Assembly: GCF_000149955.1 (NCBI RefSeq)
Contig: NC_030986.1
Span: 2,239,886 to 2,303,885, forward strand
Reading direction: 5' to 3'
Source: Fusarium oxysporum f. sp. lycopersici 4287
Lineage: Eukaryota; Ascomycota; Sordariomycetes; Hypocreales; Nectriaceae
Length of the DNA: 64,000 nucleotides
The position numbers were made by a program, and so were the translations under genes. Below, in pieces: positions 26,814-38,918 of the stretch (position 1 is the stretch's first letter; each line of letters begins with the position of its first letter). The notes below the pieces were generated by a model. That model saw only the letters and a program-made list of their open reading frames with translations, made no database searches and was not told where the DNA came from.

Positions 26814-28193
26814 CATGAATTGGTGTGGTCTGGGGTCTTGGGGCGATCGTTCCCGCACCTCCCTCCCTCTGGCATAGTTTCCCGGGGCTCCATCTGACTG
26901 CTAACTATCCGGACCTAGGAATGCATTTCTTAGCAGTCTGCTGGGTGGTGAGTTCTTATAGTATCTTAAACACATTTACGAACTCTTGGAACGCTCTGCA
27001 GAGCGCCTTATCAAGCAGAGGAGGTTACATCAGAGGCATGACAGGGACAAGGGAGTTGAGTGGACAACAGTGGAACGGATCATGATTCTGGGGTCGCGAT
27101 TGATCGACTCGGTTGGCGTTCCAGACACCTGGAGCCTTTTGCAACGGTACGTTGGAGACTTGCAACGTTATTGCATAGAGGTGGGTTCCATCTAAATGGC
27201 TGACTGAGAATTGGTGTCTTGATCACTTCACGGTGTTTTTTCAATCCTTGCTGGAGCTTTTCGAGGTGTGTAAGGAACCTCGACTCGTTTGATTCATTAT
27301 GAAATACCGTCGAGGGAGATCGTGTTCCGGATCTTGAGTGCACTATTACATCATCAGGCATCACTCGACGGGCTATTACTGAACTTGCTCAGGTTCCTCC
27401 AATGCTGTGCAGCTTTCGCGAATTTATCGTTGAGTTACTGTCAAGCTGGGCCGTATTCTTGACCAGCTGTCGAGGAACAGAGTGCAAGGCTATAGTGTTC
27501 TAACGATGAGCGAACGAGGGATGCAACATGAGTGCGACTTTATGACGTCCCTTCGTTTCTCAAGAAGGCTGGAAGGAACAAGATTCACGTCTCGAATGAC
27601 GAGAATGAAGGCGGCAGTTAGCCTAATGGATTTTTCTTACATGATGCTAAGGCGAGACCATCTCGCGGAAGAGATGCGATGTGGGTCAAACAAGGTAATA
27701 AATGCACACGATATGAGACAAGATATCACGGGCCAAAAAGGTGAGACACAGGAAGCAAGACGACATCAAAGTCTTTCTCATCCTGTTTCGACTGGCACCT
27801 CGGTGAGCATGTTGATACCGTGTTAAGCCCAGACTGACCGAACTATGGTTCACGACGCAGCTGGTCGGGTGCTGCAATGCTTCAAGATCCTGAATAGGGC
27901 TCCCCATGTTGTTTGTCTGGCACCGCAAGAATTTCTGTGCAGATACAACAACTGGGAGCTCACCTAAGCAAATCGCATATACGGGTATGGAAAGAGAGTT
28001 ATTATTAACTGTTCGATGAGAAATCAAAATGTTGATCAACGTCTGCGGCGCAGCAACGCAACAACGTTTCATGTCGTTGAAGGCAGAACTGCTAGCCATG
28101 TAATGGCATCTGCATGCAGTTAGCATCGTGACGGCGCACACAGGACAAGCGACAGGCAGACATTGGAGGCTAGGGAGACAAAGGGCGCTTGCG

Positions 28194-28217
28194 TGCATGG
28201 AGCATGGAGCATGGAGT
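28194..28217. repeat. GCATGGA tandem repeat
   Basis: Three consecutive copies of a 7-base GCATGGA unit. Confidence 0.75.
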
Positions 28218-29099
28218 GAGCGGCATACCCACACACCCGTCACAGGGAATGGGACCACACAGCGCACGGTGCGACAATCAGACCCAGTATAGCGGATCAG
28301 AGGCTGGCGAGGATCTCCATATCCATATCCAACCGTCAATCTCGAGACTCGAGTCTTCTGAGACCAACTAACTTAGTACTGAGCAAACTGATGGATCACT
28401 GATGCTATGCCGAAGTCTTCGACCAACTATTATCTTGGCCAGGAGAACGAAGCTAATCAGTTTGATTTACCTCTGTGCAGGCTTGGGTTAATGTCAGAAA
28501 AACACACAGACATGCGGATATTTGGCCTTATCCCATTCGAGAGTCTAGGTCCATCTCAAAGCTAGGAACCTGCCTAGTGCATGGATCTGTCACAAAGGAA
28601 TATGCCAAAAGACCGCAACGCGGCTTTCATTGTCAGGTGCAGAATCAAGTCCTGGCCCGGGGATTTTGAGGAAACAATAACCTATGATAGAGGAAGCATT
28701 TGCCGGCTGAAGCAGATCAAAGCATCAAAACTTCATCAATATCAAGCTGCATATGTAGGCATATCCAGCAGACACATTGACGCGTTACGAGATGCTGACA
28801 ACCGATGACACCCAAGCCGTTTACTTGAGCCTACCAGAACCAGTAGGCTTCAGCCGTTACGGTGTATTCTGAATTGGGTTTTGCTTTCTATCTGCAAGCT
28901 CAATAGCAACCTTGCCCAGTGACATCTTGCTACTTGAGAGACTGGCCAGGGAGGCGCTGGGCTATAGCCGAAGCTGAGCTAAAGGTCCCAATGATGCTGA
29001 TGCTGATGACGCGGGGAAACTGATGTACGTGACTGTGCTAGGAAGTTGAACAGTCTCAGTTTGGTTATCCTGTCAAGCCTGCTCACCATCGACAGTTTC

Positions 29100-31585
29100 T
29101 TATCTCGGAAACACACCTCTTGATATTGCGCTGCTTCTCCCGCCAGAACCGTCTACACCGCATTCTGTCACATCTTTCGACGATAGTTTCTTTCACCATA
29201 ATCATTATCTTTGCTGCTCAAAGCTCGACTCCGCCTCCGCCTGGTCGTCTCCTCATCCTCTTCCTCACTGTGTCTTGTCTTACTCTTATACATACACACC
29301 ATTTCCTAACCATAGCCAACCAGGGCTTTTGTTCCCCTGCTCGCTGACCCTTGTTCTTGTCCATGCCTTGGCTTAGCTCCCCACTCACATCCCCTCCTCC
29401 CCCAGGCTTGCGCCATCTCAACCAACCATTCTTCGTCATCCGTCTCCCTCGATCGCGCCGTCTTTCCAACGGTAAACCCTTTTGCCCTCCACTCCATCAT
29501 CTTTGATATCCCAGCAGCCATCTTTGTCCCACTCCCTCTTCGTCGTCCTCCTCCTCCCTCCATCATCCTCCAGTGCTGGTCTGTACCGGAGACGGATGCC
29601 ATCCGCACCTACAATAAACCATCCATCTGTCTGTTCATCTGTCTATCAAACAATCAACTCGCCCAGACTGGCAATACGGTGATTAAACATCGTCGGCACC
29701 ATCACCATCTTATCGACCTTTTGTCGCTACACGGCCAACTGCCTCGTTTCACTCTGCCTTATACAGCATTCCCCTCATCATATCACCCATCACCACCTCT
29801 TACGGCATTCTGAAGCACCCGGGAGTGAAGTCCCCTCCCCTCGAGTTGTTCATCCTTAACTTGAATTTGAATCTCAAGGAGCACAGCTCACGCGCGCAAC
29901 ACGCGCAACTTGTACAGCGTCGACAGAGCGCAGCAAGTTGAACTTTGACTGTCCGCTATCAAACGTTTTTATCACTCCAGTCGCGATATGTCATATCATT
30001 GATTGCGAATCTTGTTTCTGCCTTTGTCGCATTATTAACGCTTCTTACCTAACACGCGCCAGTCGTCTATTTATTCATTCATTCATTCATTCATTCATTC
30101 TCTTTGGAAAGCGCACGCATTTCAAAGCGCAGCGATCACATCGCATCGCATCGCATTGACACTGGATTTGAACCACACTCGACTCGGGGTCGATATTTGA
30201 TACAACCCATGCGCTAGACGATCTCCGCTTTGAACGCTTCAGACTCGTTTCTTCTCCACATCCACGCGCGCCTCCTCTGTCGCATTATCTCATACTACCT
30301 TACGCTACCTACGCTACAGTATCACTGGCGCGCAATCACCCGTGTTAGAGACCCTAATTAAGAGTCACTCACCGTTGCTTACACCCCCCGCTGCGCCGCC
30401 GCCTCCTGCTCCTCCACTTCCTCCGGCTTGAGCCTCCAAGGATTTGGTTCTGGTTTTTGATTCTGATTCTGACTCTTGGGTCTTGGTCTTGATATCCCCG
30501 GTCCTTTTTTTTGTGGATTCTTTCTACTGGAGCCATTTCAGGGTTTATTGATTGGTCCCTTCCTGCTCGGGCATGCTCCTGCCTCCCAAGAGTGGTTTTT
30601 CTTACCTTAGCTTCCTGGTCTCAAATCGCCACTGCCTTTACTGCAAGTGCGACTGATTCCCAGATTTCACTGCAGCTGCTACCTTAGCTGCTCGCACTAC
30701 TACTGCACCTTCCCTCCCACCCCATTAAGATTCAGCGCGCAGTCCCGTCCCCCTCCTCCACCTGCCACCATCCCATCGTTCATCAACCCATTGCCATCCA
30801 TCCATCCATCCACCATCGGCTTTCCGCCATCACACACGCACGCACACACGCATACACCCGCTCCATCGCATCGTCCAACCATCCTGTTGACAATCTATCA
30901 ATCACTTTGTTTGACGCGCATCTTGGAATCTTCAGAGCTCTGTTGATATTCTTGTTACGCGATCGTCCGTTGGTTTTACTTGCGCGCCATACACTGGCTG
31001 ATCTGATCATTGAGATTCATTCGTGAGCCTCTTTGACGTCGTTGTCGCATTTGTCGCACAACGCGATTCCGCGTCTATATTTCATATCACTCTATCACCA
31101 GACAAAGGTAAATCCAGCCCAAGTTTCGATTCTGCGTTTATCTTCCCCTTCTTGCTTTCTACGTCTTGTTTCGTCTCCTTCTGTCTTGTTTGTCTTTTTT
31201 TGCTTCTTCACACACCTGTCCCGCTGCTGCCGCGGCCAGCGTCTGGATTACTACGATCTTGTCTCGGTTTGGCTCAACTTCCGGCTGGAGTCTATGCCCC
31301 GGCCTGCGCTTGACTCTCCCTTCCGAGCCAAGGTCTGGCTGGCCAAATCGCACATCACAAGGCCAGGCAGGTTTTCCACTTTAAGCTCGCCATATATCTA
31401 CAATTCGCCATTCACGCTCAACGACGCGCCTCCTTCTGGCTGCCAACCACGTGCGACTGGCGTTGCCTCCTTTCTGTATCTTCTCCAACCCGTCAACTCG
31501 TCAGTCCAAACATCTCTGGACACGTCGCCATCGCTTTCCCGTGGTCGCAACTTCACCCATCCCCCGCTGGCTCGGTAGCTCTGTG
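29100..31585 (+). promoter_or_regulatory. Long pyrimidine-rich leader and promoter of rsc7
   Basis: About 2.5 kb of C/T-rich sequence, very like the block upstream of the cyclin. It contains (ATTC)n at 30072-30101, (TCCA)n near 30796-30812 and a CA-rich repeat near 30831-30859. An upstream open frame with ATG at 31294 and 94 codons ends at 31578, only 7 bases before the rsc7 ATG, in another frame. A GTAAAT after CAAAG near 31108 could be a leader intron donor. The transcript start cannot be fixed. Confidence 0.45.
30072..30101. repeat. (ATTC)n microsatellite
   Basis: About seven tandem copies of ATTC in the presumed rsc7 leader. Confidence 0.9.
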
Positions 31586-33946
31586 ATGTACTCCGCTCAG
31601 CAAACCAGCGCTGATAATGCGACAATCAATCCAGCTGCGCTCAGCTCACCTGGTAAGTTTAATAACTCTATTTCTTTCTTTTCGTAATCGCATGGCCTCC
31701 ACAAACCTTCCTCCACTCTTATATCATGCCATACATACATACAAGTGATAATATCACTTGCGCTCAAACTCCATGATGAATCCATTTGCCCCGCACTACA
31801 ACTTTCGTGCCCTGCGACAGGGTATTCAATCGTGAAATAGGTTGCGCCACCCGTCACCACCGTCCGTTAATTCAATTCAAGGTTCAACATGCTAATCAGC
31901 CTTCTCTAGTCATAGGTCTGACGCAACAACCCCAGCGCACACTCAAGCGCAGTCATTCTCCTGGAGTTTACGACGCGCCGCAGCTTGGCGATGACGGTAT
32001 GTCGGCGATTAGTACTCCGCCGCTACTTTACTCACTTCGGCACCCGACTGCCTTGCGCCAGACACGGCGATCAATTACGATTTCTTTTTTAAACTGTTAT
32101 TATTGTTCATATGCTTTACGTCGTATTTCGTTGCAGTACTTGCGGGCTCAAAAATGCAACTGGTGAGAGAACGTGCTGACCAATCTTGCAACCTGCAGGT
32201 GATACGAAACCACTTCGAAAGAAGGCAAGACCGATGAATAAACGATCAACAGGGAGCATTTCCGAGGCTCCCGGGCAGGCCGCAGGCTCGACCCTTCCTC
32301 AGACTATTCCTCCACCGCAGACTCCCCAGTCTCAAGGCTCAGCGCTGCCACAAACGAGCCCCGCCTACACGCCGCAGACACAGATGCCCCCAAAGACCAC
32401 TCCGACAAAGTCAACACTGAAGGCTCTGCCCACTGTGCGAGACCACACGACCGACCAGCTCAACCCGACTGGAGATGAGTATATACCCCGCGAAATCGAT
32501 GAGTTCGGAGAGAAGAAAGTCCAGCTCAACGGCACGCTCAACGGAGGACGTGAATACAAGTGCCGAACATTCTTGGTCCCTAACCGCGGGGATAAATTGT
32601 TCATGTTGGCTACCGAATGTGCTAGGGTTTTGGGCTACCGTGATTCGTACCTCTTATTCAACAAGAACAGGTCTCTGTACAAGATTATCGCAAGCCAGGC
32701 CGAAAAGGATGATTTGGTTGGGCAAGAAATCCTTCCCTTCTCGTATCGCTCCAGGCAGATTGCCATCGTCACCGCCAGGTCCATGTTTCGACAGTTTGGA
32801 AGCCGTGTGATTGTCAATGGTCGCAGAGTTCGCGATGACTATTGGGAAACCAAGGCCCGGAAACAGGGATTCACTGAGGCTGACCTTGCCGGTGAGAAGC
32901 GCCCCGGTGCTACGAAGGCAAGAGAGGCGGCCGAGGCCCAGCAGAACAACGTCTTGTTAGCTGGTCCCCATCCAGAGATTGTGTATAGCAACAACCCAGG
33001 ACCGTTCCCCGGCCCCCCGCAGCCGCACCTCGTTCAACCAGGTATGATCGGACCACCACCTGGAACCACGACAAGAATGCCCGGATTGACACTAGGATCA
33101 GACCTAAGCGACTCCCGGCCGCGCGATTATTCAGGAATTCTCAAAGGCGGACCTCGTCAGGAGATCACCGGCCCTGCTTACCAAGACCAGACCCGTCCTT
33201 CGCCCCTCGGGGAGCTCAACGCCCAGGCCCATCATGCCGCAGATTTCAACAGGTCAGTTAATCAGCAGCGGGATATGCGCAACGAATATCTCCAAGGCGT
33301 TTGGCGACGCCCACATGAGCAGCCCCCCTCCAATCTGACCCAGCAGCCTGTGGCCTCGGCCGACAGTTCCAACACGGCGACCAGCAGGCCTTCACACTCA
33401 CCTCACACTACGGCTACGGCCATGTCGCAGCAGCCTGGACTGGTTTCCACTCAGAGCCCTCAAATGATGATGACCACTGCGCCCTACTCCCAGTCAATCA
33501 GCGCGCAGAGCAGTCTCAGTCAAGCACCCATGAGAGGTATGGCTCAATCACCCACGCAATCGATCAGACCAACACTTCCCGGTACAGGGGGCTCCATGTC
33601 TCAGGGAACACCTGGTTACAACTACCAATCGGGTCAAATGTGGCCGCAGACTCCGCAGGCGCCCCAGCATAGCTACGGCAGCTACACTGCTCAGTCCCAA
33701 GCACCTCACCCGTCGCAGTCACCTTCGCATCTCCGTCAAGGGAGCTCGGGCCAGATGCAAAGTATGCAGTTCCCCGGCATGGCTGGTATGCAGTATGGTG
33801 CGGGTCAGAGCATGTATCCTGCAGATCAAACGCCTCGCCAATACATGCCTCAAGGTGGCGCTGGTGGACCATCAGTCTCCCAAGGCTGGTCCGGTCAGCA
33901 TTCACCTGCCCAGCAGTGGTGGACTCCAGGGCAGCAGCCTCAATAA
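31586..33946 (+). CDS. rsc7: Chromatin-remodelling subunit Rsc7/Swp82 family (Npl6-like)
   Basis: Three exons, 31586-31652, 31916-31996 and 32199-33946, give 631 residues; the introns are 263 and 202 bases, longer than others here. All junctions keep phase 1 and rebuild the N-terminus with LKRSHSPGVYDAPQLG and a basic KPLRKKARP patch. The CRC_subunit domain spans about residues 143-275: REYKCRTFLVPNRGD, LFMLATECARVLGYRDSYL, FNKNRSLYKI, FRQFGSRVIVNGRRVRDDYW. The rest is Gln/Pro/Met/Ser-rich and probably disordered, as in many fungal remodeller subunits. The yeast relatives belong to the RSC and SWI/SNF complexes, which slide nucleosomes at promoters. Whether this protein serves RSC, SWI/SNF or both cannot be told from sequence. 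It converges with dpb4, 1.4 kb apart. Confidence 0.88.
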
Positions 33947-35380
33947 GTTTGTGAACACCAGCTGGTGATGCGAAATGATGGAATGATATAGCCCACGATC
34001 TCACTTGCTTCCGTTGAGAAATCCAATCTGATAGTGTGGTTGTTTGTGTTTTTTCTTCCACTTGCCCTTTTTATTTCTTTTATTTCTTTCTTGACCTATC
34101 TTGTGTTTACATACTTGAGCCAGAAGACGACTATCTTCTTGGTCTGATTTCCTCCCTCCTGAGTCTCCAGGTATGCAGATAAGTGGAGGGGCTATGTGCA
34201 TCTCGAGGGGCCTTCTGGCTTGAAGAATTGCTAATAGTATTTGGACTGGCTGGGATAGAGGAGTCGGACAGGACAGGGACACATGATTGTTGGTTTTTTA
34301 TGTTTTCTTCTACTCGTGGGTTTTTGATATGAGGTAGTAAGTCTGGTTAGGTACATTCACGGCGGCAACATACCCTGCTGTTGTTTTTTGTTGTTATATG
34401 TTTACCAGGCCATTCTGTTGGATGCAGGCATGTGGGTTTACTCTGATATTATTTGGGCAGATTATTGGTTTGGTTTGATTTGGTTGTTCTGGTGGTACTA
34501 CGGATGAGTTTTCCACTGCGACTCGCCTGTGCGTCGTCGCAGGGTACTGTTTGTGTTGGCGAGGCATACATCTATTAGGCTTTCATTTTGATACCACGTC
34601 ACTCTTCGATTCGTCCTTTTTAAACATTTCTTCTTCCTGGGGTACAACGTACCAGTCGTGAAGCGTGTGTATGCATGTACGACATGTGAGTGTCGCTCGA
34701 GAGGGGTGTGATACCGACTGGATGACATACTGGGGATTGGATTGTTGATTCACATTTGATATTTCATGTCTATAGTCTTACCTTGACTACTTTGCGGCTT
34801 TGCTTGCTGCGGAAATAATGATGATGCTTGATGAGACGTTTAAGGTCTTGATTAATCTTGTTGCTTTGTGATGTTCTTTGCATCGTGGGCTGAGGCTCGT
34901 GTCAGTCAGTATCGAAGCTGTGCAACAAACCCGGACTCGACGTGCTGTTCGTGTCTGTTTATGTGATATACAAGCCACGACAGCATGTTTTGACCCGGCC
35001 CAGCGAATCGGGCAGCCTGGGATGTTGTCGTCCAATGTTTAGGTCCTATGTACTACATTTGAAGTGACAGCACGGTAACACCCGCCCGGATGTTTCCGCC
35101 GGGACAGTATTCGCAACGGGGCTTATCTTGTGAGAGGGCAAGGAATGTGGAGTGTCTGGAGAGTGTTGACAAGGTGCGTAGTACGACAGTTGAGATTTAG
35201 GTTTTAACTGTACAGCAGACTACAGTAGGATTTGTCATACCTACCCAGCCGTGTAGGTACAAGGGAGGCAACTGAAGGAAAGTAAACTAGAATAGCGTGT
35301 CAATAAATTGTGTGACAGTGGCACTATGAACACCAGAGTCGTTCATCCAACCCCTAGGCCGAATGGCTAGCTACATTTTT
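33947..35380. other. Intergenic between convergent rsc7 and dpb4
   Basis: About 1.4 kb, T/G-rich on the plus strand just after rsc7, which suggests a long 3' UTR. It contains paired TACCTACC/GTAGGTAC words at 35238-35260. No gene recognised. Confidence 0.5.
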
Positions 35381-36521
35381 CTAATCACTCTCATCCCCAT
35401 CCAATGCCTCGTCTCTCTCCTCTTTCCCTTCCTTGAGCTCAAGGGCATCCTGGGTATCATCGCCGCTAGCTTCTGCCTCCTCCTCGTCTTCTTCTTCGAC
35501 TTCGTCGTCCTCTGAATCTTCGGGGATCTCAACCTCATCCTCCGTCACGGCATCCTCCTCCGCCTCTGCGTTTCCAGGCTCTACACGAGGGCGCTTAGTT
35601 AGAGGGCCTGTTGAGACAGCTGTCGTGTCTGCGTCGGTCTCCATGTTGGAGGTGTCTGGCATGTCAGTGTCTGGCCCGTCTGACTTTTTGGCGCGGACTT
35701 TTTGACGGTAGGATGTGCGCTTTTCAGTCTGGATAGCGTTGAACTCTGTGTAGGGTATTAGCAGTCTTGTCATACGATCTGTCCCATAACGAAAGACATG
35801 GCAGGGCATATAAAAAGACATACTGGCAAATTCAGCTTCAAGAGGTTCTTTAAGAAACGCAAACTCGGTCTCCTCAAGGGCCTTGAAGACATCTGCAGGG
35901 GAGATTGTCTTTTTGCCTGCATTTACTGTGTTTTCATTGGCGCTAATTCGCAATTAGTGATTTTCTCTTGGGGGAGAAGAAGATTTTACGCACTGAGACG
36001 CTAGGTAGTTGATAAACACTGTGGTGCTCTGGCTTAGAGCCATGATGGCATTGGCCTGGATCTGTGTGTTGGGGGGTAGAACACCCTTGGACAGACGGGT
36101 TATTATAGACTTTGGAAGGGTCAAGTCCTATTGTTTGAATTAGTCAGTAAGTCTTGGGTTCTGAGCGTCCCTTATTGATAGGTTTGGACACTCAATGATT
36201 GAGAGGTGGGTGGGTTGCTGTTCTTGAACCTACCTCGATGGTGATGTGCTCCTTATGCTCTTTATCCTTGTCCTTGTCCTTGTCCTTCTTGTCTCCATTC
36301 TGGGTCATAGAAGAATCCGCTTCAGCTTCCGTAGCAGCAGTCTCACTGGCAGCTGGGGGTGCTGGTGCTGGTGCTGGTGCAGGTACTTGTGTGGCCATGG
36401 AATCGTTGTCATGTGTCGGAGCGGGTGCTGGACTTTGCTCCGAGGGTGACACATCATCCATCGGGACAAATCGTGCAGTTGAAGTGTCGCTTTTTCGCGA
36501 GCTAGACTTGCGAGGTGGCAT
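35381..36521 (-). CDS. dpb4: Histone-fold protein Dpb4 (DNA polymerase epsilon subunit/POLE3-like)
   Basis: Four exons, 36234-36521, 35994-36127, 35824-35942 and 35381-35745, give 301 residues; all phases agree. The histone fold starts right after the first intron, at about residue 97: DLTLPKSIITRLSKG, LPPNTQIQANAIMAL, FINYLASHANENTV, KTISPADVFKALEETEF. This is the signature of Dpb4/POLE3, which pairs with a Dpb3-type partner in polymerase epsilon and also in CHRAC/ISW2-type remodellers. The N-terminus has Ala-Pro and Lys-Asp simple repeats; the C-terminus is a long Glu/Asp-rich tail with a possible nuclear signal (TKRPRVEP). The second donor is GTGCGT, a less common form, and is supported by the H split codon in ASHANEN. 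Confidence 0.92.
36265..36290. repeat. Coding hexamer repeat (Lys-Asp) in dpb4
   Basis: Tandem TTGTCC hexamers on the plus strand encode alternating Lys-Asp in dpb4. A nearby GGTGCT repeat at about 36357-36384 encodes Ala-Pro. Both are in frame and could vary in length between strains. Confidence 0.8.
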
Positions 36522-38156
36522 TGTGAATGGTGGTGAGAATAGTATGTTGATGCTGGGAACAGATGCTTTAGCTGTGGCTGTGTAGATCTTGCTACCTATA
36601 CAGCTGAGATGAGGCAAATGAATACTTTGATCGAACAGCAATGTTATCTCCTTATTGTATTTGATGAGTATCAGAGAGGGCACCTCTGATATGGCGACCA
36701 CTTGGTCACTCTCTTCTCAACCCCTTTCTGGTGATGATCTCAAGTCGGATATTGGAGAGCAAGGGATTTCGAGATTAGTATTGGTCCCTATTTTGTTGGT
36801 CGAGATTCATTTACGCAGTAAGAACTCAATCTCGATGCTTGCGGACGCTGTAGATTCTGACCAAGATAATTCGTTGTTGGCTTGAAATTTAGTGAGAACG
36901 CAAGTGAACTTGGACTGAGGTTGAGTGCAAGTTTAGTGAACGCGGCAAATGGGATCGAGACGGGATGTGGCTGGACGCGATGCCCCGCTGTGAGTGGCTA
37001 GGGACGCGTTAAGTGGTTTCTCAGTGGAACAAGGCTACCTCGGGAACAGAGTGCGATTATACAAAGCAAAGTCAAAGGCATATCAATTAAACTTCATAAA
37101 GACGTTTTAGAACGTGACTGGTACAAGGTTAACTATGTCGATCTAAAGTTTAATCTTGTTCATCTTAATTGCGTCAGTGATACTACTTCGTCTAATCAGT
37201 CCGATGCGTCCAAGATTAAAGCAAGGGTTTAGGAGAAGCATGGAGGGAGGGCTTGTTGTCAATCTGTTTGAATTGGAGTGCATATCTATATATATAGCTT
37301 TCGTATAGGTGTTTGGCACATGACTGATAGTGTGCCAAGGACGCATTTGTCTGTCCAGCTCCTTATCTTAATAGGAGAACTCTCGTCGCCAGGCTCGAGT
37401 CAGCCGTGGATATCATCTGCATCGCATGAAACGGACCGTCTCGTATCCGTTCATATCACTTGCTCGCTTGGTCATGATAACATAAAAAGAAAAAAATAAA
37501 GGAAAGTCTGGGGTATATCCGTCATTAAAATGCACACAAATTCCTCCGTGTTCCAGCACCGGGCATAGACGCCAGCGCATAAAACCATGGTCCCCCCCGG
37601 CATCCAAATGCCAAGGGTAAAATGAGGCGGACTCAACCGGTCTCATAGTTACTGCCTCTTCTAGGAGAGGAGTGAGAAGCGAAGATCGAAAATGACAGTG
37701 GGTTCTTGCGTATTCGTGAAGAGAATGTAAGTGGGTGTTTGAGGTCGAGGCTTGGGGTAGAGTTGCGTCGAGCGTCATAAAGCCGAATCTCTTGGTCATT
37801 AACGAGATGAAGCAATATCTTCAGGTTAATGCCGAGGGCCCATCACGATCGAATCGCCTCCGAGTGACAGCGGCAATGGAATGGCAATGTTTCTATGGAC
37901 CGGATATAGTCCTTCTAGAAATGGGTCAAAAATGATCTCGGCCCCGCCAATTTTGACTGTGACTGGGGTGTTGATGGGGTTTGACGGGGGTTGAAACAAG
38001 CCGTCACGGAAACCGTTTCTTGATACGGCTCGTGATGGTAATCAACGATACAAGGGTATGCATGTCGTATTGTGTTGTGTTGTATTGGTTCTCAGTGACA
38101 GTATCGTCAGATTCTTCTGGCTCAGCCGATGGCCCTGCCAATCTCTGATTTGCGGA
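36522..38156. other. Intergenic: dpb4 promoter and 3' region of the membrane-protein gene
   Basis: About 1.6 kb with no recognisable coding sequence. The open frames here are short and lack motifs. Confidence 0.5.
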
Positions 38157-38918
38157 TCAAAGGTCGCGGTGAGAGACCTCCCAGGAAGACTCGTCGTCGA
38201 ATGAGAGTCGGTTCATGTTCGACATGGAATGCATTCGCTGGTGCTGTCGTCGAATATCCAATGACCGATTTGCTCTGGGTAGGTATTCGCTGGAACTGCG
38301 AGTGCCGAAGAAAGCATCGGGATAGTGACCGTGCCAGGGATCACGGGGCGACACTGCGCTCATGGTGCTGCTGCGACTGCTGCGAGTTCGACTGTGGCGA
38401 GCAGAGGGAGGAAGCTTGGCTAATCGTGAAGGCTGACGCTTCACAGGTGGGATGAAGGCATCTTCACCCTGGACAGCCTCATCAGTCAGACCGGGGCGAG
38501 AATTGGGAGCACGGGCAACGACTGGGGTTGAAGGGGTATCGATGCTGCGCTTGTGGTGAAGTGAGCGTGGTGAAAGTTCCTCAGAGACTCGGGGATGAGG
38601 ACGATCGTAGACGATAACACTCGGAGGTTTGCGTATGGAACTAAACGATGTGCTCTTCTGTCTCTGGTGCTGGAGTTGCCGCTCTAGATCATTGGCTTCG
38701 TTGTTTGCAGCCTCGATGATGCGTGCCTTTTCTTGGTTCCTGTCCTTCTTCCACGACTCAATTTCCTCGTCGCCGATGGGAGTGATGCCTCTGTTCATAA
38801 AGAGAAATCGACGTTGACGGCTGCGGCGGTAGAGGAAACATCCGACTGCGGTGATGGCGGTGACGGGAACCACGGTCGCGAGGACAATGATGAGAGCTTG
38901 GAGGCGTGAGTCCTTCAT
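38157..38918 (-). CDS. Single-pass membrane protein of unknown function
   Basis: An uninterrupted frame of 253 residues with a proper ATG. Residues about 7-29 (LQALIIVLATVVPVTAITAV) form one clear membrane segment, followed at once by Arg-rich YRRSRQRR, so by the positive-inside rule the long C-terminal part is cytosolic. That part contains ITPIGDEEIESWKKDRN, a coiled-coil-like EKARIIEAANNEANDLERQL, then a Ser/Arg/Pro-rich tail with many possible phosphorylation sites. There is no cleavable signal peptide besides the anchor. I recognise the general layout from uncharacterised fungal proteins but know no function. The real protein could have extra exons; none are evident. Confidence 0.75.
   Translation of the reverse strand: MKDSRLQALIIVLATVVPVTAITAVGCFLYRRSRQRRFLFMNRGITPIGDEEIESWKKDRNQEKARIIEAANNEANDLERQLQHQRQKSTSFSSIRKPPSVIVYDRPHPRVSEELSPRSLHHKRSIDTPSTPVVARAPNSRPGLTDEAVQGEDAFIPPVKRQPSRLAKLPPSARHSRTRSSRSSTMSAVSPRDPWHGHYPDAFFGTRSSSEYLPRANRSLDIRRQHQRMHSMSNMNRLSFDDESSWEVSHRDL

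Larger units (their letters stand above)
22493..29100. other. Gene desert, part 1: no gene recognised over about 6.6 kb
   Basis: The left end holds the dis3 promoter, with a CACGTG E-box near 22815. Beyond it no open frame shows a known domain or a plausible exon chain. The longest frame, on the minus strand at 27686-28339, has 217 codons but lacks an early ATG and any motif. Base composition looks similar to the flanks, so this is not an obvious AT-rich repeat-mutated transposon. Small tandem repeats lie at 26781-26813 and 28194-28217. Confidence 0.5.

Noticed and set aside
27686..28339. Minus-strand open frame of 217 codons in the first gene desert
   Set aside because: It begins with a TTG, the first ATG comes about 48 codons in, it has no domain, an odd Cys-rich composition and no splice partners. 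It fits a chance open frame.
30164..30174. GGATTTGAACC, a possible tRNA B box on the minus strand
   Set aside because: The flanks do not form a T-stem or acceptor stem, and no matching A box or anticodon arm follows at the right distance.
31033..31578. 181-codon open frame upstream of rsc7 as a separate gene
   Set aside because: It starts with TTG, is low in complexity and has no domain. Only its ATG-initiated part was kept, as a possible uORF.
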